A stretch of 64,000 nucleotides of DNA from Agapetus fuscipes. Lineage: Eukaryota; Arthropoda; Insecta; Trichoptera; Glossosomatidae. Position 1 is the first letter of the stretch, and each line of letters opens with the position of its first letter. The translations under genes were made by a program, and so were the position numbers. Shown here piece by piece: positions 11,683 to 20,278 of this stretch. Below the pieces are notes generated by a model. The model had not been told where the DNA came from, made no database searches, and saw only the letters and a program-made list of their open reading frames with translations. Location of the stretch: contig OX637359.1 in NCBI GenBank assembly GCA_951799405.1, positions 4,274,201-4,338,200 of the forward strand. Direction: 5' to 3'.

Positions 11683-12477
11683 CAGGTCCAAATTAAGACC
11701 AATGGGGGCCCTGGTGCGGTGAAAGCCATGGGGTCGCCTTAACTCCCTTCTTCCCTCCTTTCATCGTCGCCTTCCATAAAAAAATCATATACAGTGATAC
11801 CTATATATACGAGTTAAATTAGTTTCATAACAATGCTCTTATCACAAAGCAATTTTCCCCATTGAAATGAATTAAAATGCCATTAATCCGTTCCAGTCCC
11901 CAAAATGCTCTCGTTTTTGTTACGTGTTTTTGAATAAGAAAAATACATTGATAAAATATGACAAATGTTGTATAAAAACATAATAAGAGAGAATGTTAAG
12001 CAAAAAATACGGTTTTTTATAAAGTGTACAGATATTTGTCTGCTGGTCAATGTGCAACTTGTACATAAATGCTACTGTATGCTTAATTTTAGTCAGGGAT
12101 TTTCTCTTCACTGGTCTTTGCTTTTTTTGTAGGATTCAAAAACCGATCTCTCCCTTCGACCTTTGTAAATGAGTTAGGCAAGTGTCATCAAATAGCTCCG
12201 ATGCACAAGTTGCAACTTTTTTGGGGTGTTTTTTTTCCACGTCGGTCGTATCTCAAATTTCGCTCGTATTTCAAAACATTACTCGTATGTTAAGGCATTC
12301 GTATTTAAGGTAACACTGTAATTTTTAATAACTAAAACTAATCTGAGTACTGGATATTGAATCCGGTCCTAATTTTTTTTTCTTTGAATTATATATTTTT
12401 AAATGTTTCGGGGGCCCCCTAGGACGCGGGGGCCCTGGTTTGACTGCACTACTTGAACCGCCCTTAATTCGGGCCTG
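11683..12477. mobile_element. Possible decayed hAT-type element
   Basis: The left end CAGGTCCAAATTAAG and the right end (reverse complement) CAGGCCCGAATTAAG form imperfect terminal inverted repeats, each with a GGGGGCCCTGG-like block further in. Flanks CACCCACT (11675-11682) and CACTCACC (12478-12485) agree at 6 of 8 positions, as an eroded 8-bp duplication would. No transposase frame is visible. The interior is AT-rich and otherwise unrecognised. Confidence 0.4.
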
Positions 12478-12689
12478 CACTCACCTACCCCTTTTTTAAT
12501 GTTCTGCTCAATCTGACGATTCACTTCGCCGGCGGAAAGTGTCTAATTTTCCCATTTATATTTCACAATTATAATATTAACCGCGAGGAAAAGCCGCCGG
12601 CAAAGTTTTGGGCGACAATTAACTTTGCCAAAGCTCTACTCTACTGGGCTTTTAATATTATGCTCGCTGTGGATGACAATGCATGCGTG

Positions 12690-12815
12690 TCAGTTCTGCA
12701 TTGAACGCAAGCGACACCAAAACATCATTTCTGACACCCTCGGCGGGATTCGAACCCGAGCTCACGGCATGGAATGCAAACACTCTACTAACTGAGCTAT
12801 CGACCGGACCAATGA
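12690..12815 (-). repeat. S3 SINE tRNA-like head
   Basis: The minus strand reads GGTCCGGTCGATAGCTCAGT (A-box region), CATTCCATGCCGTGAGC and the B-box GGTTCGAATCCCGCCGAGG, followed by GTGTCAGAAATGATG. It resembles a tRNA gene with a pol III promoter, but the same sequence recurs with SINE body attached (19580-19880), so it is SINE-derived and not a functional tRNA gene. Confidence 0.8.
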
Positions 12816-12990
12816 TAAAAGGTCCATTCAAAATCATGTAAAATGTTAATTTTATTGTTATTTGGTACTCGAAGGCTAAGGCTTTTAAAATTTTGATTAT
12901 CATTTTGTTAAGAATATATTGTGTAGATTTGAATTTTGTTGTTTTATTGTTTAGTGATTGTTTCATATATTTAACTGTAATTGTTTGTTT

Positions 12991-13225
12991 TCCTTGACTT
13001 ATAGGTTGGTATGAGGCTGACCACCCACACTGTAAAAAAAAGTTCACTTTGCCAATGTCAACCCTGTTTCAGTGAAGTTCGGTAAGAGTTGCAGGGCTTA
13101 TGTTCATTTTAGATTGAGTTTTGTATTGTAGGTTCACTGACATGTTTTAGGGCGTACTAATACGTGTCTGCATTCAATATAAATCTTGAATGTAATATAT
13201 CTTTGCAACTTAGATTACGGATTAA
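12991..13225 (+). repeat. RTE-A LINE 3' end
   Basis: Starts CCTTGACTTATAGGTTGG and ends CTTTGCAACTTAGATTACGG. The interior has lost a few bases around the GCATGT segment. Confidence 0.85.
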
Positions 13226-13289
13226 TATACCGCTTGTATCGAAGAAAATCAAAACTTGTCTATACACGGTGTCATAATTATAATTATAC

Positions 13290-13350
13290 AAAACTATACA
13301 CCTTGATGTATGGAAGTGAAGCCTGGACATCGAATGACAGTGAAAACTTT
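13290..13350 (+). pseudogene. RTE reverse transcriptase fragment
   Basis: The frame reads LMYGSEAWTSNDSEN, the conserved block near the RTE C-terminus. Only ~20 residues remain before the similarity is lost. Confidence 0.6.
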
Positions 13351-13449
13351 AGTAGTCTATTCGGTAGAAACGGATTATCTATGGTCCGATATTTTCAAGT
13401 AGTTACGGTAAAATCAAGTAAAATGCAATTTTAGTAATTTTTCATCATG

Positions 13450-13530
13450 TTCAATTCACCACCATAGTCCATCAGAACTGGAGTTTTCTTACGTTTCGCC
13501 CGTATCTACGATTGACATTTCAGCAAAAAT
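13450..13530 (-). ncRNA. Eroded hammerhead-type fragment
   Basis: The minus strand reads CTGAAATGTCAATCGTAGAT, then ACGGGCGAAACGTAAG and CTCCAG. It aligns with the 13942-13976 hammerhead (CTGAAGA, CGTAGA, GGGCGAAACGTC), but the core and stem II are damaged, so it should be inactive. Confidence 0.5.
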
Positions 13531-13809
13531 GACATGCAAAAATGAACAGATAATGTGGGTATGCCAGTCCTTTTTTCGTCTCATATTTTCTGAATAAATT
13601 ATTTAATCTTTATTCCTACATTGTGGTTAAATTGGTGCGGTTTTAAATCGAGACTTATAGATTCTTTCGGGTTCAAACAAAAACACGATGGCTCATCTGC
13701 AGCCTATAGTGAAATTTCCATACAAAAAAATCGTTGATCCGTAGATCGGCTAATAATCAAATTTGTTGTGAATAGAACTGTTAGTACCACCAATTAAAAT
13801 GAATTATTC

Positions 13810-14074
13810 ACTGTAAAATAGTTGCTGGAGTGATCTTTTCCGGGATCTGTTGCCGTGGTCTGTGGAAGCTGGAGCTGATCACAGTTCAATGATCACAGTT
13901 CATCACAGTTCTCATCAAGATCATCATCATCATACTTCACGCTGAAGAAGCCCATCGTAGAAATGGGCGAAACGTCCGGAAGCTCCAGCTCCCACAGACC
14001 ACGGCGACAGATCCCGGAAAACATCACTCTAGCATCATCAGCCGGCCGTGTGAGCCTAAAACTGTAAAATAGTT
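13810..14074 (+). mobile_element. Hammerhead foldback retroelement with target duplication
   Basis: The element 13824-14060 has 53-nt inverted arms (13824-13876 and 13981-14033, about 49 of 53 paired). A hammerhead-like core lies in the loop just before the right arm, and a tail carries GCCGGCCGTGTGAGCCTAAA. Identical 12-14-bp direct repeats flank it (ACTGTAAAATAGTT at 13810-13823 and 14061-14074), which marks a discrete insertion. The tail recurs in the 47415-47560 and 51943-52220 elements, so the three form one family. Penelope-like elements are known to encode hammerheads in their terminal repeats, and this could be a Penelope-type terminus or a non-autonomous relative. No reverse transcriptase is present. 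Confidence 0.8.
13942..13976 (+). ncRNA. Hammerhead ribozyme-like motif
   Basis: CTGAAGA (fits CUGANGA) is followed by a stem II of GCCCAT/ATGGGC around loop CGTAGAA, then GAAAC and GTC. Stem III is only the self-complementary ACGT without a loop, as in Penelope-type hammerheads thought to act as dimers. The predicted cleavage site is after GTC at 13976. Stem I pairing is weak (CG/CG, then mismatches), so activity is uncertain. Confidence 0.65.
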
Positions 14075-14214
14075 TTTCATATTTTCACATTTTTCGGGTT
14101 CTGTAAGTTTTCTTGAATTAAAATGCATTATTTTGAGAGTTTATATTTGCTTTATTGAATCTTTTTTATACAGCACACATAAAAAAAATCAAGCCCTTAA
14201 ATACGTTATTTGTG

Positions 14215-14320
14215 ACTAGCGTGTTTGATATAAAAACAACGCTAGTTCGACCTGCAGTGGACTCCTTGAGGATAAATTTCACACTGGTTCAACGAATGTC
14301 ATTTGGTTGTTAATTGCATA
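14215..14320 (+). repeat. S2 SINE fragment
   Basis: Contains CTAGTTCGACCTGCAGTGGA, then CACACTGGTTCAACGAATGT and CATTTGG, a diverged version of the S2 B-box region and post-tRNA body. It is old. Confidence 0.5.
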
Positions 14321-14759
14321 TTTATGTACCTACTACCATATTTGTTATCCGATAAAAAAATATATCTCTTCCGGTATCTATAAAAATCCTATAATTTTTC
14401 CTGCCCACGGTGGAAATGCTATGTTCGTACCTGTTAATAACGGTATATTATGTTTGTAAATCCCACATTTCGTGTCAACCTCACATAAAGTATCTTCGCA
14501 TTGTGGTGTTTTGGAAATTATTTTAAATTAAAAAAGTTTCCGGTTGAATTAACAAACAATGCAAAATTTTATTCGAGCTTAAATTATTTCTAAACAAAGA
14601 AATGATATAACGAAAGAAAATAGTACGTTCTTATAAAAAAATATATTATTCAAGAGTTTATTTGTTAGATTTTGTTTGAATTTATTTTACTTTCCCTTGA
14701 CTATTTTTATCAAAATCTCTCTGTTATATAAATTGTAAATCTACCTTTTTACATGTATG
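14321..14759. other. No recognised feature
   Basis: AT-rich unique sequence without a supported gene or repeat. Confidence 0.4.
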
Positions 14760-14973
14760 ATTCATATTTAATGCACGACAACAAGCAAACATGTTTGACG
14801 TGGAGACAACACATGCTGTATGAGTATTTAAAAATTATGTATCGTAATCTAAAATTAACCTAAGCCTTGCAACTCTTGCACACCTTCCCTGAAACAATGA
14901 TGATATTGACCAAGTGAATATTTTTTTACAGTATGTGTGGTCAACTTCTTACCAACCTATAAGTCAAGGAATA
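14760..14973 (-). repeat. RTE-A LINE 3' end, internally diverged
   Basis: The minus strand begins TCCTTGACTTATAGGTTGG and keeps CAGGGAAGGTGTGCAAGAG and GGCTTAGGTTAATTTTAGAT before drifting. The tail is lost. Confidence 0.75.
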
Positions 14974-15039
14974 TTTAAGTGAAGAAATAAGAAGTATTCA
15001 TTAAAAAATTCTAAACTACAGGATTTTCCCATCCCCGTT

Positions 15040-15117
15040 CAGGGTTGCATTACCAATGTACACCCTTTTTTTACAATATGGGTGGTCAGCTTTATACCAA
15101 CCTATAAGTCAAGGAAT
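15040..15117 (-). repeat. RTE-A LINE fragment
   Basis: The minus strand reads TCCTTGACTTATAGGTTGG, then GGTATAAAGCTGACCACCC and the start of the core. The remainder is missing. Confidence 0.75.
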
Positions 15118-15338
15118 AGATAGATAAACAATATTGATGGAAAATGTAAAGACTATTTAGCAAGTACAAGTAAAAAAAAGGAGAAAAATGGAAGGAAAAC
15201 GTCTCAAATAAAATACTTGATCCCGTTTACCAAGAACAAAAGTGATAGTACCTATTATATTCCGACATAGTTCTAAGTATCGTCGAGGCACGTCTCTCAT
15301 AAAATTTGTAATAAAATTGCGACTCTTTCTTGTTTCAG

Positions 15339-15417
15339 AGGTCCCTAATGGATTAATGTGGCATCAAGGACAAAGGACAATTTCCGAGGCCCAAAGTTTT
15401 TCCACAAATTGTTCAAG
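15339..15417 (+). other. Possible host exon (79 nt)
   Basis: A pyrimidine-rich acceptor (GACTCTTTCTTGTTTCAG) precedes 15339 and a GTACGT donor follows 15417. One frame is open across the exon (VPNGLMWHQGQRTISEAQ...), with two partial codons at the ends. I do not recognise the peptide. If spliced to an acceptor ending at 16445 (TTCAAG), this frame hits a stop after seven codons, so the stretch would be 5' UTR of the candidate gene at 16446 or belong to another transcript. The frame is short enough to be open by chance. Confidence 0.3.
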
Positions 15418-15544
15418 GTACGTTGTATCGGAGAAAAAAAACTGAGTACCTGTCTGAAAGAAAAGTGAAGTGCTTGATAACATTAATGATAAAAGGATAA
15501 TAAAATATATTTTTTGTAATAAAAAATACTTATTTGGTGAAACA

Positions 15545-15800
15545 CACTTCAAGAGGTCTCTGTAAGCTTGTTTGTCACTGATTAGCGTCCATTCACAAGC
15601 AAGACACATTTGCTGTAAAGCTAGATTGACTTTTGAGATAAGCGTTTGGTGAAGGTTGACAATTTTTTCAATCCAGCGAAAAGCATATGTGAAAATTTTT
15701 GTTTTTTTTGTTTTTTGTGCTTCGTAAGAATCTAATCAAATACAAACAGATTACGAGTTTGTTGTGTTAACCACTAGACTACGGTTCGGTCAGTAATTAA
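15545..15800 (-). repeat. S1 SINE, diverged, tRNA head only
   Basis: The minus strand has the tRNA-like head (TAGTCTAGTGGTTAACAC), then TTTTCGCTGGATTGAAAAA, CTTGTGAATGGACGC and the LINE-shared tail region (AGACCTCTTGAAGTGTGTTT). No 5S rRNA head is visible. Confidence 0.65.
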
Positions 15801-16445
15801 AAAATAAAGATATTATTTTTTACCTTCATTAAAGGTTTTTTCATTTAAATAATATCCAAATTTTTATTTGCCTTTAAAAACATTTAATTAATTATGTAAA
15901 TGAAAAATTAAGTGACTTTCAAACCACAAAAAAATATGTGTATAATTTTTTGTTTACCCACTGAGTGTAAAAAATATTTTTATGATTATTAAATTTTAAA
16001 TTAATATTTGTCAATAGTTATTTTTCAGATAAAATAAAACTAGAATATCAGAATAATTGACTGTGATAAACTTCATTAAAACAATATGAAAACAAATTTG
16101 TAATTTACTTAAAAATAACTCAATTAAAAATGATTTATTCTTGAACAAATTTGCGAGACGAATATTCTCAAATTATTTGAGAATTTTAAGCAAAAATTTC
16201 TTTGGTGTCGTTTGAATGTGATTTGTTTTATTCAAAACTTAAGCAATTTATTTTTGCTTCATTTTAGTTCAAATTCAGATCACTTCTTTAATATCAGCTT
16301 AAAGTAGTTTTAGCTCGTGGAACTTTTAATGCTTTCTTAAAAATGTTTTTACAATTATAAATAAATTGTTTTGTGTTTCAAAGTATCAATAAGTGAGTGG
16401 ATAATTAAAAAAAAAACGTGTGTTTCTTCTTTTCAAAAATTCAAG
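15801..16445. other. AT-rich stretch upstream of candidate first exon
   Basis: Very AT-rich, with no repeat family recognised and no clear TATA box or initiator. It would hold the promoter, 5' UTR or an upstream intron of the candidate gene starting at 16446. Confidence 0.35.
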
Positions 16446-16506
16446 ATGGTTCCAGAAACCCTTTTAAGGGTGTGTGTCGCACTAACGCTCCTGTTTTGCT
16501 CATGTG
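16446..16506 (+). CDS. Candidate first coding exon: signal peptide of a secreted or membrane protein
   Basis: ATG lies in a favourable context (TTCAAGATGG) and opens the peptide MVPETLLRVCVALTLLFCSC, then a split glycine codon at a consensus donor GTAAGT (16507-16512). The peptide has a charged residue, a hydrophobic core (VCVALTLLF) and small or Cys residues near the end, as expected of a secretory signal. A signal-peptide exon ending in phase 1 before a long intron is common in extracellular and receptor genes. Translation past the donor stops after 11 more codons. The protein cannot be identified, and no matching downstream exon was recognised in the remaining 47 kb. A 5' UTR exon may precede it (the TTCAAG before the ATG is itself a possible acceptor). 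Confidence 0.45.
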
Positions 16507-16659
16507 GTAAGTCATCTGTTGATTTTTTTTGTAAACTTTAAAAAATATCCACAATTAAAATGTGATCATTCTTCTTCCTTATAACTTCGTTATCTAATCT
16601 AACATGGCCGCGCAGAAACAGCTGATTAGATAAATATGCTCCAAATACCTACATTTTAC

Positions 16660-16830
16660 GAAGCAATTGTAAAAAAGGTTTATTTAACCAATGTAGCCAC
16701 TGTTTCAGGGAAGAGCGGTAAAAGTTGCAGGATTTATTATTCATTTTAGATTTAAGTCTTAATTTTCTTAGTGCACATGCAGCTTTTGTTAGAGGGAATT
16801 TATAAATGTTTGCTTCGGTGTATCTATAAT
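16660..16830 (+). repeat. RTE-A LINE fragment, diverged
   Basis: Retains TTTCAGGGAAGAGCGGTAAA, then AGTTGCAGGATTTAT and a GTGCACATGCAGC segment. Both ends are lost. Confidence 0.6.
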
Positions 16831-16849
16831 AATTCTATGTATCTAGAAT

Positions 16850-17062
16850 CTAATTTGCAAAGATATATTTTAATGAATTCCCACAAGCAGATACGTATAA
16901 GTTTAAGCTTAAACATGCCACATGTGGACTTACAATATAAAAACCCAATCTCAAATGAACATAAGCCCTGCAACTCTTACCGAACAGAGGGAATATTGGC
17001 AAAGTGAACCATTTTTTAACAGTATGGGTGGTCAGCTTCATACCAACCTACAAGTCAAATAA
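16850..17062 (-). repeat. RTE-A LINE 3' end
   Basis: The minus strand runs from TTGACTTGTAGGTTGGTATG to AATATATCTTTGCAAATTAG, with one small deletion in the CAGGGAA region. Confidence 0.85.
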
Positions 17063-17499
17063 TGTATCCTAAATGTTAATCAAACTTTGCAACTTAGATT
17101 ATAGATCCCAGGATAAGTCTATAACAAATATGTTATCTTCGATTAGCTGAACTCTGAAGGTGTTATTCTCAAATAGCAAAGCAATGGCTCATCTGCAGCT
17201 TGCAGTGAATTTTCCATACAAAAAATCGATGATCCGTAGATCAACCATGGATCAAATATTTTAGGAATAGCACTGTTAAAGAATACGATTCAAATTAAAC
17301 ATCTAGGTATCATCTGATATCAAATATGAGGCGATAGCTTTAAAACAAAAATTCCCATTTTTTACAATATGGAACCGAAAACAATATTAAAAAGATGTTT
17401 TCCTGCCCAATATTTATATAAACAATATTTTTATTGCTTTTAATTTCAACGTAAAAAATAAAACCTCTCTCTGATTACAAAACGCAAAAAAATATATAA
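17063..17499. other. No recognised feature
   Basis: AT-rich unique DNA. Short A-rich runs only. Confidence 0.4.
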
Positions 17500-17544
17500 T
17501 AGGTCGGGGAAAAAGTTTTTCGCGTTTTGTATGAAAATTGGTTT

Positions 17545-17760
17545 AGGCGACCAGAGCAAGGTGCATCTTTGACATCAAAATTCCCGGATTGAAAACGCTT
17601 AAACCAACTTTGTGCTACTCTTACTGATACTGCATTAGGTCCATAAACGTAGCAATTTTTTTTCGCGGCTTGCGTTGCATTTTTCCCTTTTTTTTGTAAT
17701 GAAATTTTAAAATATACCTAATTTCTTCATTCGATTCACTCATTTTGGCAGAAAGAAAAA
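17545..17760 (-). pseudogene. mariner transposase N-terminus (DNA-binding part only)
   Basis: From ATG at ~17744-17742 the minus strand encodes MSESNEEIRYILKFHYKK, then after a small frameshift VYGPNAVSVRVAQSWFKRF and QSGNFDVKDAPCSGR. These are the helix-turn-helix region and the conserved GxFDVKDxPxSGRP block of mariner/SETMAR-type transposases. The frame then runs straight into the terminal repeat, so the whole DDD catalytic domain is deleted. Confidence 0.8.
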
Positions 17761-17903
17761 CAAATGAAAAATATCGGGAAAGAAAATTTTCCCAATTTGA
17801 TTCTTTCTTTGAAATTTCCCCTTTTTAATGTGATAAAAACCAGCCAGATACAAATACTACAGCCAAAGATATTTTATTACAAGTACCTACATATATACAT
17901 ACT

Positions 17904-18335
17904 ACCGACGTTACCATGTTGAAAGCACCGGTTCCCATAGATCACCGAAGTTAAGCAACATTGGGCGTGGATGGTACTTGGATGGGTTACCGCTCAGGTA
18001 CACCGCGTGTCGTTGGCATTTTGGACCGTACCGTAGTCCAGTGGCAGCACTTCGGACTCGTAAAATGGAAGGTTGTGGATTCGGATCCCGGCGGAGCACA
18101 AAAATATACCATTTATATTTCCAAACGTGCTCTTCGCTGGGTTGAAAAATTCACAAACCTTTACCAAAGACCGGCCACTGAAAGGTCCATCCAACCTTAC
18201 AGCAACTGGGTATTGCTTGAGAATTGGCGCTTTCTACAGCGACGACCAAGCTTGCAGAGGGCTCTTGAGGTGTGATACACACAAAAACAGCGCTCACACA
18301 ATAAATCATCCTAATATTATTATTATTATGCATGT
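17904..18335 (+). mobile_element. Composite SINE S1: 5S rRNA + tRNA-like + body + LINE tail
   Basis: 17904-18017 is a near-complete 5S rRNA sequence: pol III A-box region AAGTTAAGCAACATTGGGC at 17948-17966, intermediate/C-box region 17970-17991, and a CACCGCGTGTCGTTGGC end. It is joined to a tRNA-like unit with A box TAGTCCAGTGG (18034-18044) and B box GGATTCGGATCC (18077-18088). A ~150-nt body follows (CTCTTCGCTGGGTTGAAAAA, GAGAATTGGCGCTTTCTAC). The last ~70 nt (GAGGGCTCTTGAGGTGTGAT) match the 3' end of the CR1/L2-like LINE at 27535. The tail is (ATT)n. A second full copy lies at 45537-45961. Confidence 0.85.
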
Positions 18336-18415
18336 CTGCTTGTGGGAATGAATTTAATATGAATCTCAAATGATACATATCTTTGCAGCTTAGATTTAGA
18401 TTAGATTAGATATGC
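18336..18415 (+). repeat. RTE-A LINE 3' terminus
   Basis: CATGTCTGCTTGTGGGAATG through TTTGCAGCTTAGATTTAGAT, with an (ATTAG)n end, directly follows the S1 SINE tail. Confidence 0.75.
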
Positions 18416-18439
18416 GAAAATACTTTTTCCCCGCCCTAA

Positions 18440-18863
18440 TATTATACATCCAACAATTTAGTAAATCGCCTCATAAAAATGTAAACAAATTATATTAACG
18501 TGCGGGAAAAAAAACAACAAGTAACAAAATGGGCAAGATTTGTTTTTCATTTATTACGGGAACAATAAACAATCGCATCGTATTTTTATGGCACATGTAT
18601 AAATAAACTTCTGCTGGTTGATTTATTCAAGGTATGATGTTTTTCTGTTTACCCTTTTTTTTGGTTCGGGGTTTGAGGTCGCGTGTGAGAAATTGTAGCT
18701 TGCTACTTAAAAAAATTACAAACGACCTCGACTTATAATCCAACATGTTATTTATTTGAACGCTCCTCATTTAGATTGTATTGAGATATAAATGTTTTGT
18801 TGTGTGTTTGTTCCGACGGCGAGGGGCGTATGAAAAGTTATTATTTATTTTTATTCATCACAT
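18440..18863. other. No recognised feature
   Basis: AT-rich unique DNA with no supported element. Confidence 0.4.
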
Positions 18864-19110
18864 TTCCTTGACTTATAGGTTGGTATGAGGCTGACCACCC
18901 ATACTGTAAAAATGGTTCACTTTGCCAATGTCACCCCTGTGTCAGGGAAGGTCGGCAAAAGTTGTAGGGCTTATGTTCATTTGAGGTTTGGATTTTATTT
19001 GTATGTGCACATTCAGCATTTGTAAGCGCGAACTACACGTGTTTGTTTGCGGGCATGCATTTAAGAGCCTTAAATGTTAATATATCTCTGCAACTTAGAT
19101 TATAGATATG
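18864..19110 (+). repeat. RTE-A LINE 3' end
   Basis: Full terminal block from TTCCTTGACTTATAGGTTGG to TCTGCAACTTAGATTATAG. It belongs to a subgroup with GAGGTTTGGATTTTATTTG and a CGTGTTTGTTTG segment, shared with 22588 and 30423. Confidence 0.9.
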
Positions 19111-19415
19111 AAAGCTGGTTACATAAATAAACAAGGTTACAAAATGAACTTTCAACTTTTATAATAAAAAGATGGGAAAATTCTTAGCTAGAAATATTTA
19201 AAATACTTTTGCTACTGAAAAAATAAAATAAAAACTGTAATAAAGGCAACGGTATGCAGTTTTAAAACTGATTTAAAAGTTTCCAACTAACATATGAGTT
19301 AAAAAATATTTTAATAGAGATTCAGCTAGGAAGCTTTTATGAGCAGAATAATTAAACTGCAGCGTAAAAAAAAACATAAAATAATCGTATAAACCAAAAA
19401 GATTTGTAACAATAT

Positions 19416-19453
19416 GCTCCTGAAGATGCCTTATTTGGCGAAAACGTTTGAGC
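19416..19453 (+). ncRNA. Hammerhead ribozyme-like motif (solo)
   Basis: Stem I strands GCTC (19416-19419) and GAGC close a CTGAAGA core. Stem II is GCC/GGC around TTATTT, then GAAA, and a self-complementary AACGTT stem III without a loop precedes the cleavage position. All core residues of the hammerhead consensus are present. The 35829-35866 motif is a related copy with C3 changed to T. Confidence 0.55.
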
Positions 19454-19579
19454 AAAAACTAAATAAATTAAAGGAAATTGAAACTTTGCTTTTTCCCATT
19501 GAATTTCTACAAAAAAAAAATCGTATTTTTTTCTTTCTCATATTTTTATTGATGACAGTGATTTAAAAAATAGAATTTA

Positions 19580-19880
19580 TACCAGCTCATGACCGGTCGA
19601 TAGCTCGAATCCCGCCGAGGGTGTCAAATGATTTCCCGTTTCGATGTTTATCTCAAACCTCATAATAAAAAACCGGCAAGGCTTACTCAGCTTCACATGA
19701 AATGAGTACCAGCCACCTCGGGTGATGGGAAACCCCCACTTCACTGAAGTGGTTGGCGTAAGGCCGGCCTCCTTACCTGTAAAAGTAAATAGATTCACTC
19801 GCCATTTGCAACTCCTTCGGAGATAGCGCTGTAAGAAGTTACACTATATGTGTAGCTTAGTTGCGTTGTTTGCGTTGCGT
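19580..19880 (+). mobile_element. S3 SINE, near full length
   Basis: The tRNA-like head contains CCGGTCGATAGCTCG and GAATCCCGCCGAGGGTGTC, but the region between A and B boxes is shortened. The body runs ATTTCCCGTTTCGATGTTTA, AAGGCTTACTCAGC, GAAACCCCCACTTCACTGAA, CTTACCTGTAAAAGTAAATA. The tail is ACTATATGTGTAGCTTAGTT then GCGTTGTTTGCGTT. It serves as the reference copy for the S3 family here. Confidence 0.8.
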
Positions 19881-20099
19881 CATGGATTCTGAGATCCTGA
19901 CGCCTTTTAGAGGATCCTCCAGCTTGGCGTTGACCTATAAGCCTCTAATTCACAACATTTTTGTTTTTCAAAAAGATTTGTTAAGAGAAATTCAATTCAC
20001 CAACCTATGTATTTTGCCCAGCCAGTTTGATTTCATGCGAAAGCGGAAGCTTGTGTGCATGCAATGGCATCAATTGATCCAGGGTCTAAGTTATTATCG

Positions 20100-20205
20100 A
20101 TAGGACACGGTTTAGGGGGGCGGGCTTAAACCGGCGCTGGTTTCAATAACGCAAACTCGAGTGCCAACGCCTTACCCCTCGACCATCCCAGCGACTAACG
20201 ACATG
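20100..20205 (-). repeat. S2-type SINE tRNA-like head
   Basis: The minus strand reads GTCGCTGGGATGGTCGAGGG, GTAAGGCGTTGGCACTCGAG and a GAAACCAGCGCCGGTTTAAG segment. This matches the S2 head at 60430-60520 (class-II tRNA-like with GGATGGTCAAG). Confidence 0.6.
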
Positions 20206-20278
20206 TGCGTGTCTTTCATGACTCATTCTGGAGACAATTTTTTCTGAGATTGAGACGATGATTTCTCCTTGATCTGTT

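Larger units (their letters stand above)
17502..18436 (-). mobile_element. mariner-like element, internally deleted and carrying a nested SINE
   Basis: Terminal inverted repeats GGTCGGGGAAAAAGT (left) and GGGCGGGGAAAAAGT (right, reverse complement) are bounded by TA on both sides (17500-17501 and 18437-18438), as expected of mariner. The minus strand keeps only the transposase N-terminus (17545-17760). An S1 SINE (17904-18335) and an RTE-A tail (18336-18415) lie between that N-terminus and the right end. Confidence 0.8.

Noticed and set aside
12690..12815. A functional tRNA gene (A and B boxes visible)
   Set aside because: The same unit recurs with SINE body and tail attached at 19580, 21650, 26378 and 57125, so it is a SINE head. 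The anticodon arm does not pair cleanly.
13920..13935. CRISPR-like or other short regular repeats (ATCATCATC, GATCACAGTTC)
   Set aside because: Simple local repeats in the loop of a hammerhead foldback. No spacer-repeat organisation exists anywhere in the window.
17904..18017. A functional 5S rRNA gene
   Set aside because: It is fused to a tRNA-like unit and SINE body in two collinear copies, has many substitutions and lacks a T-run terminator directly after the 5S end.
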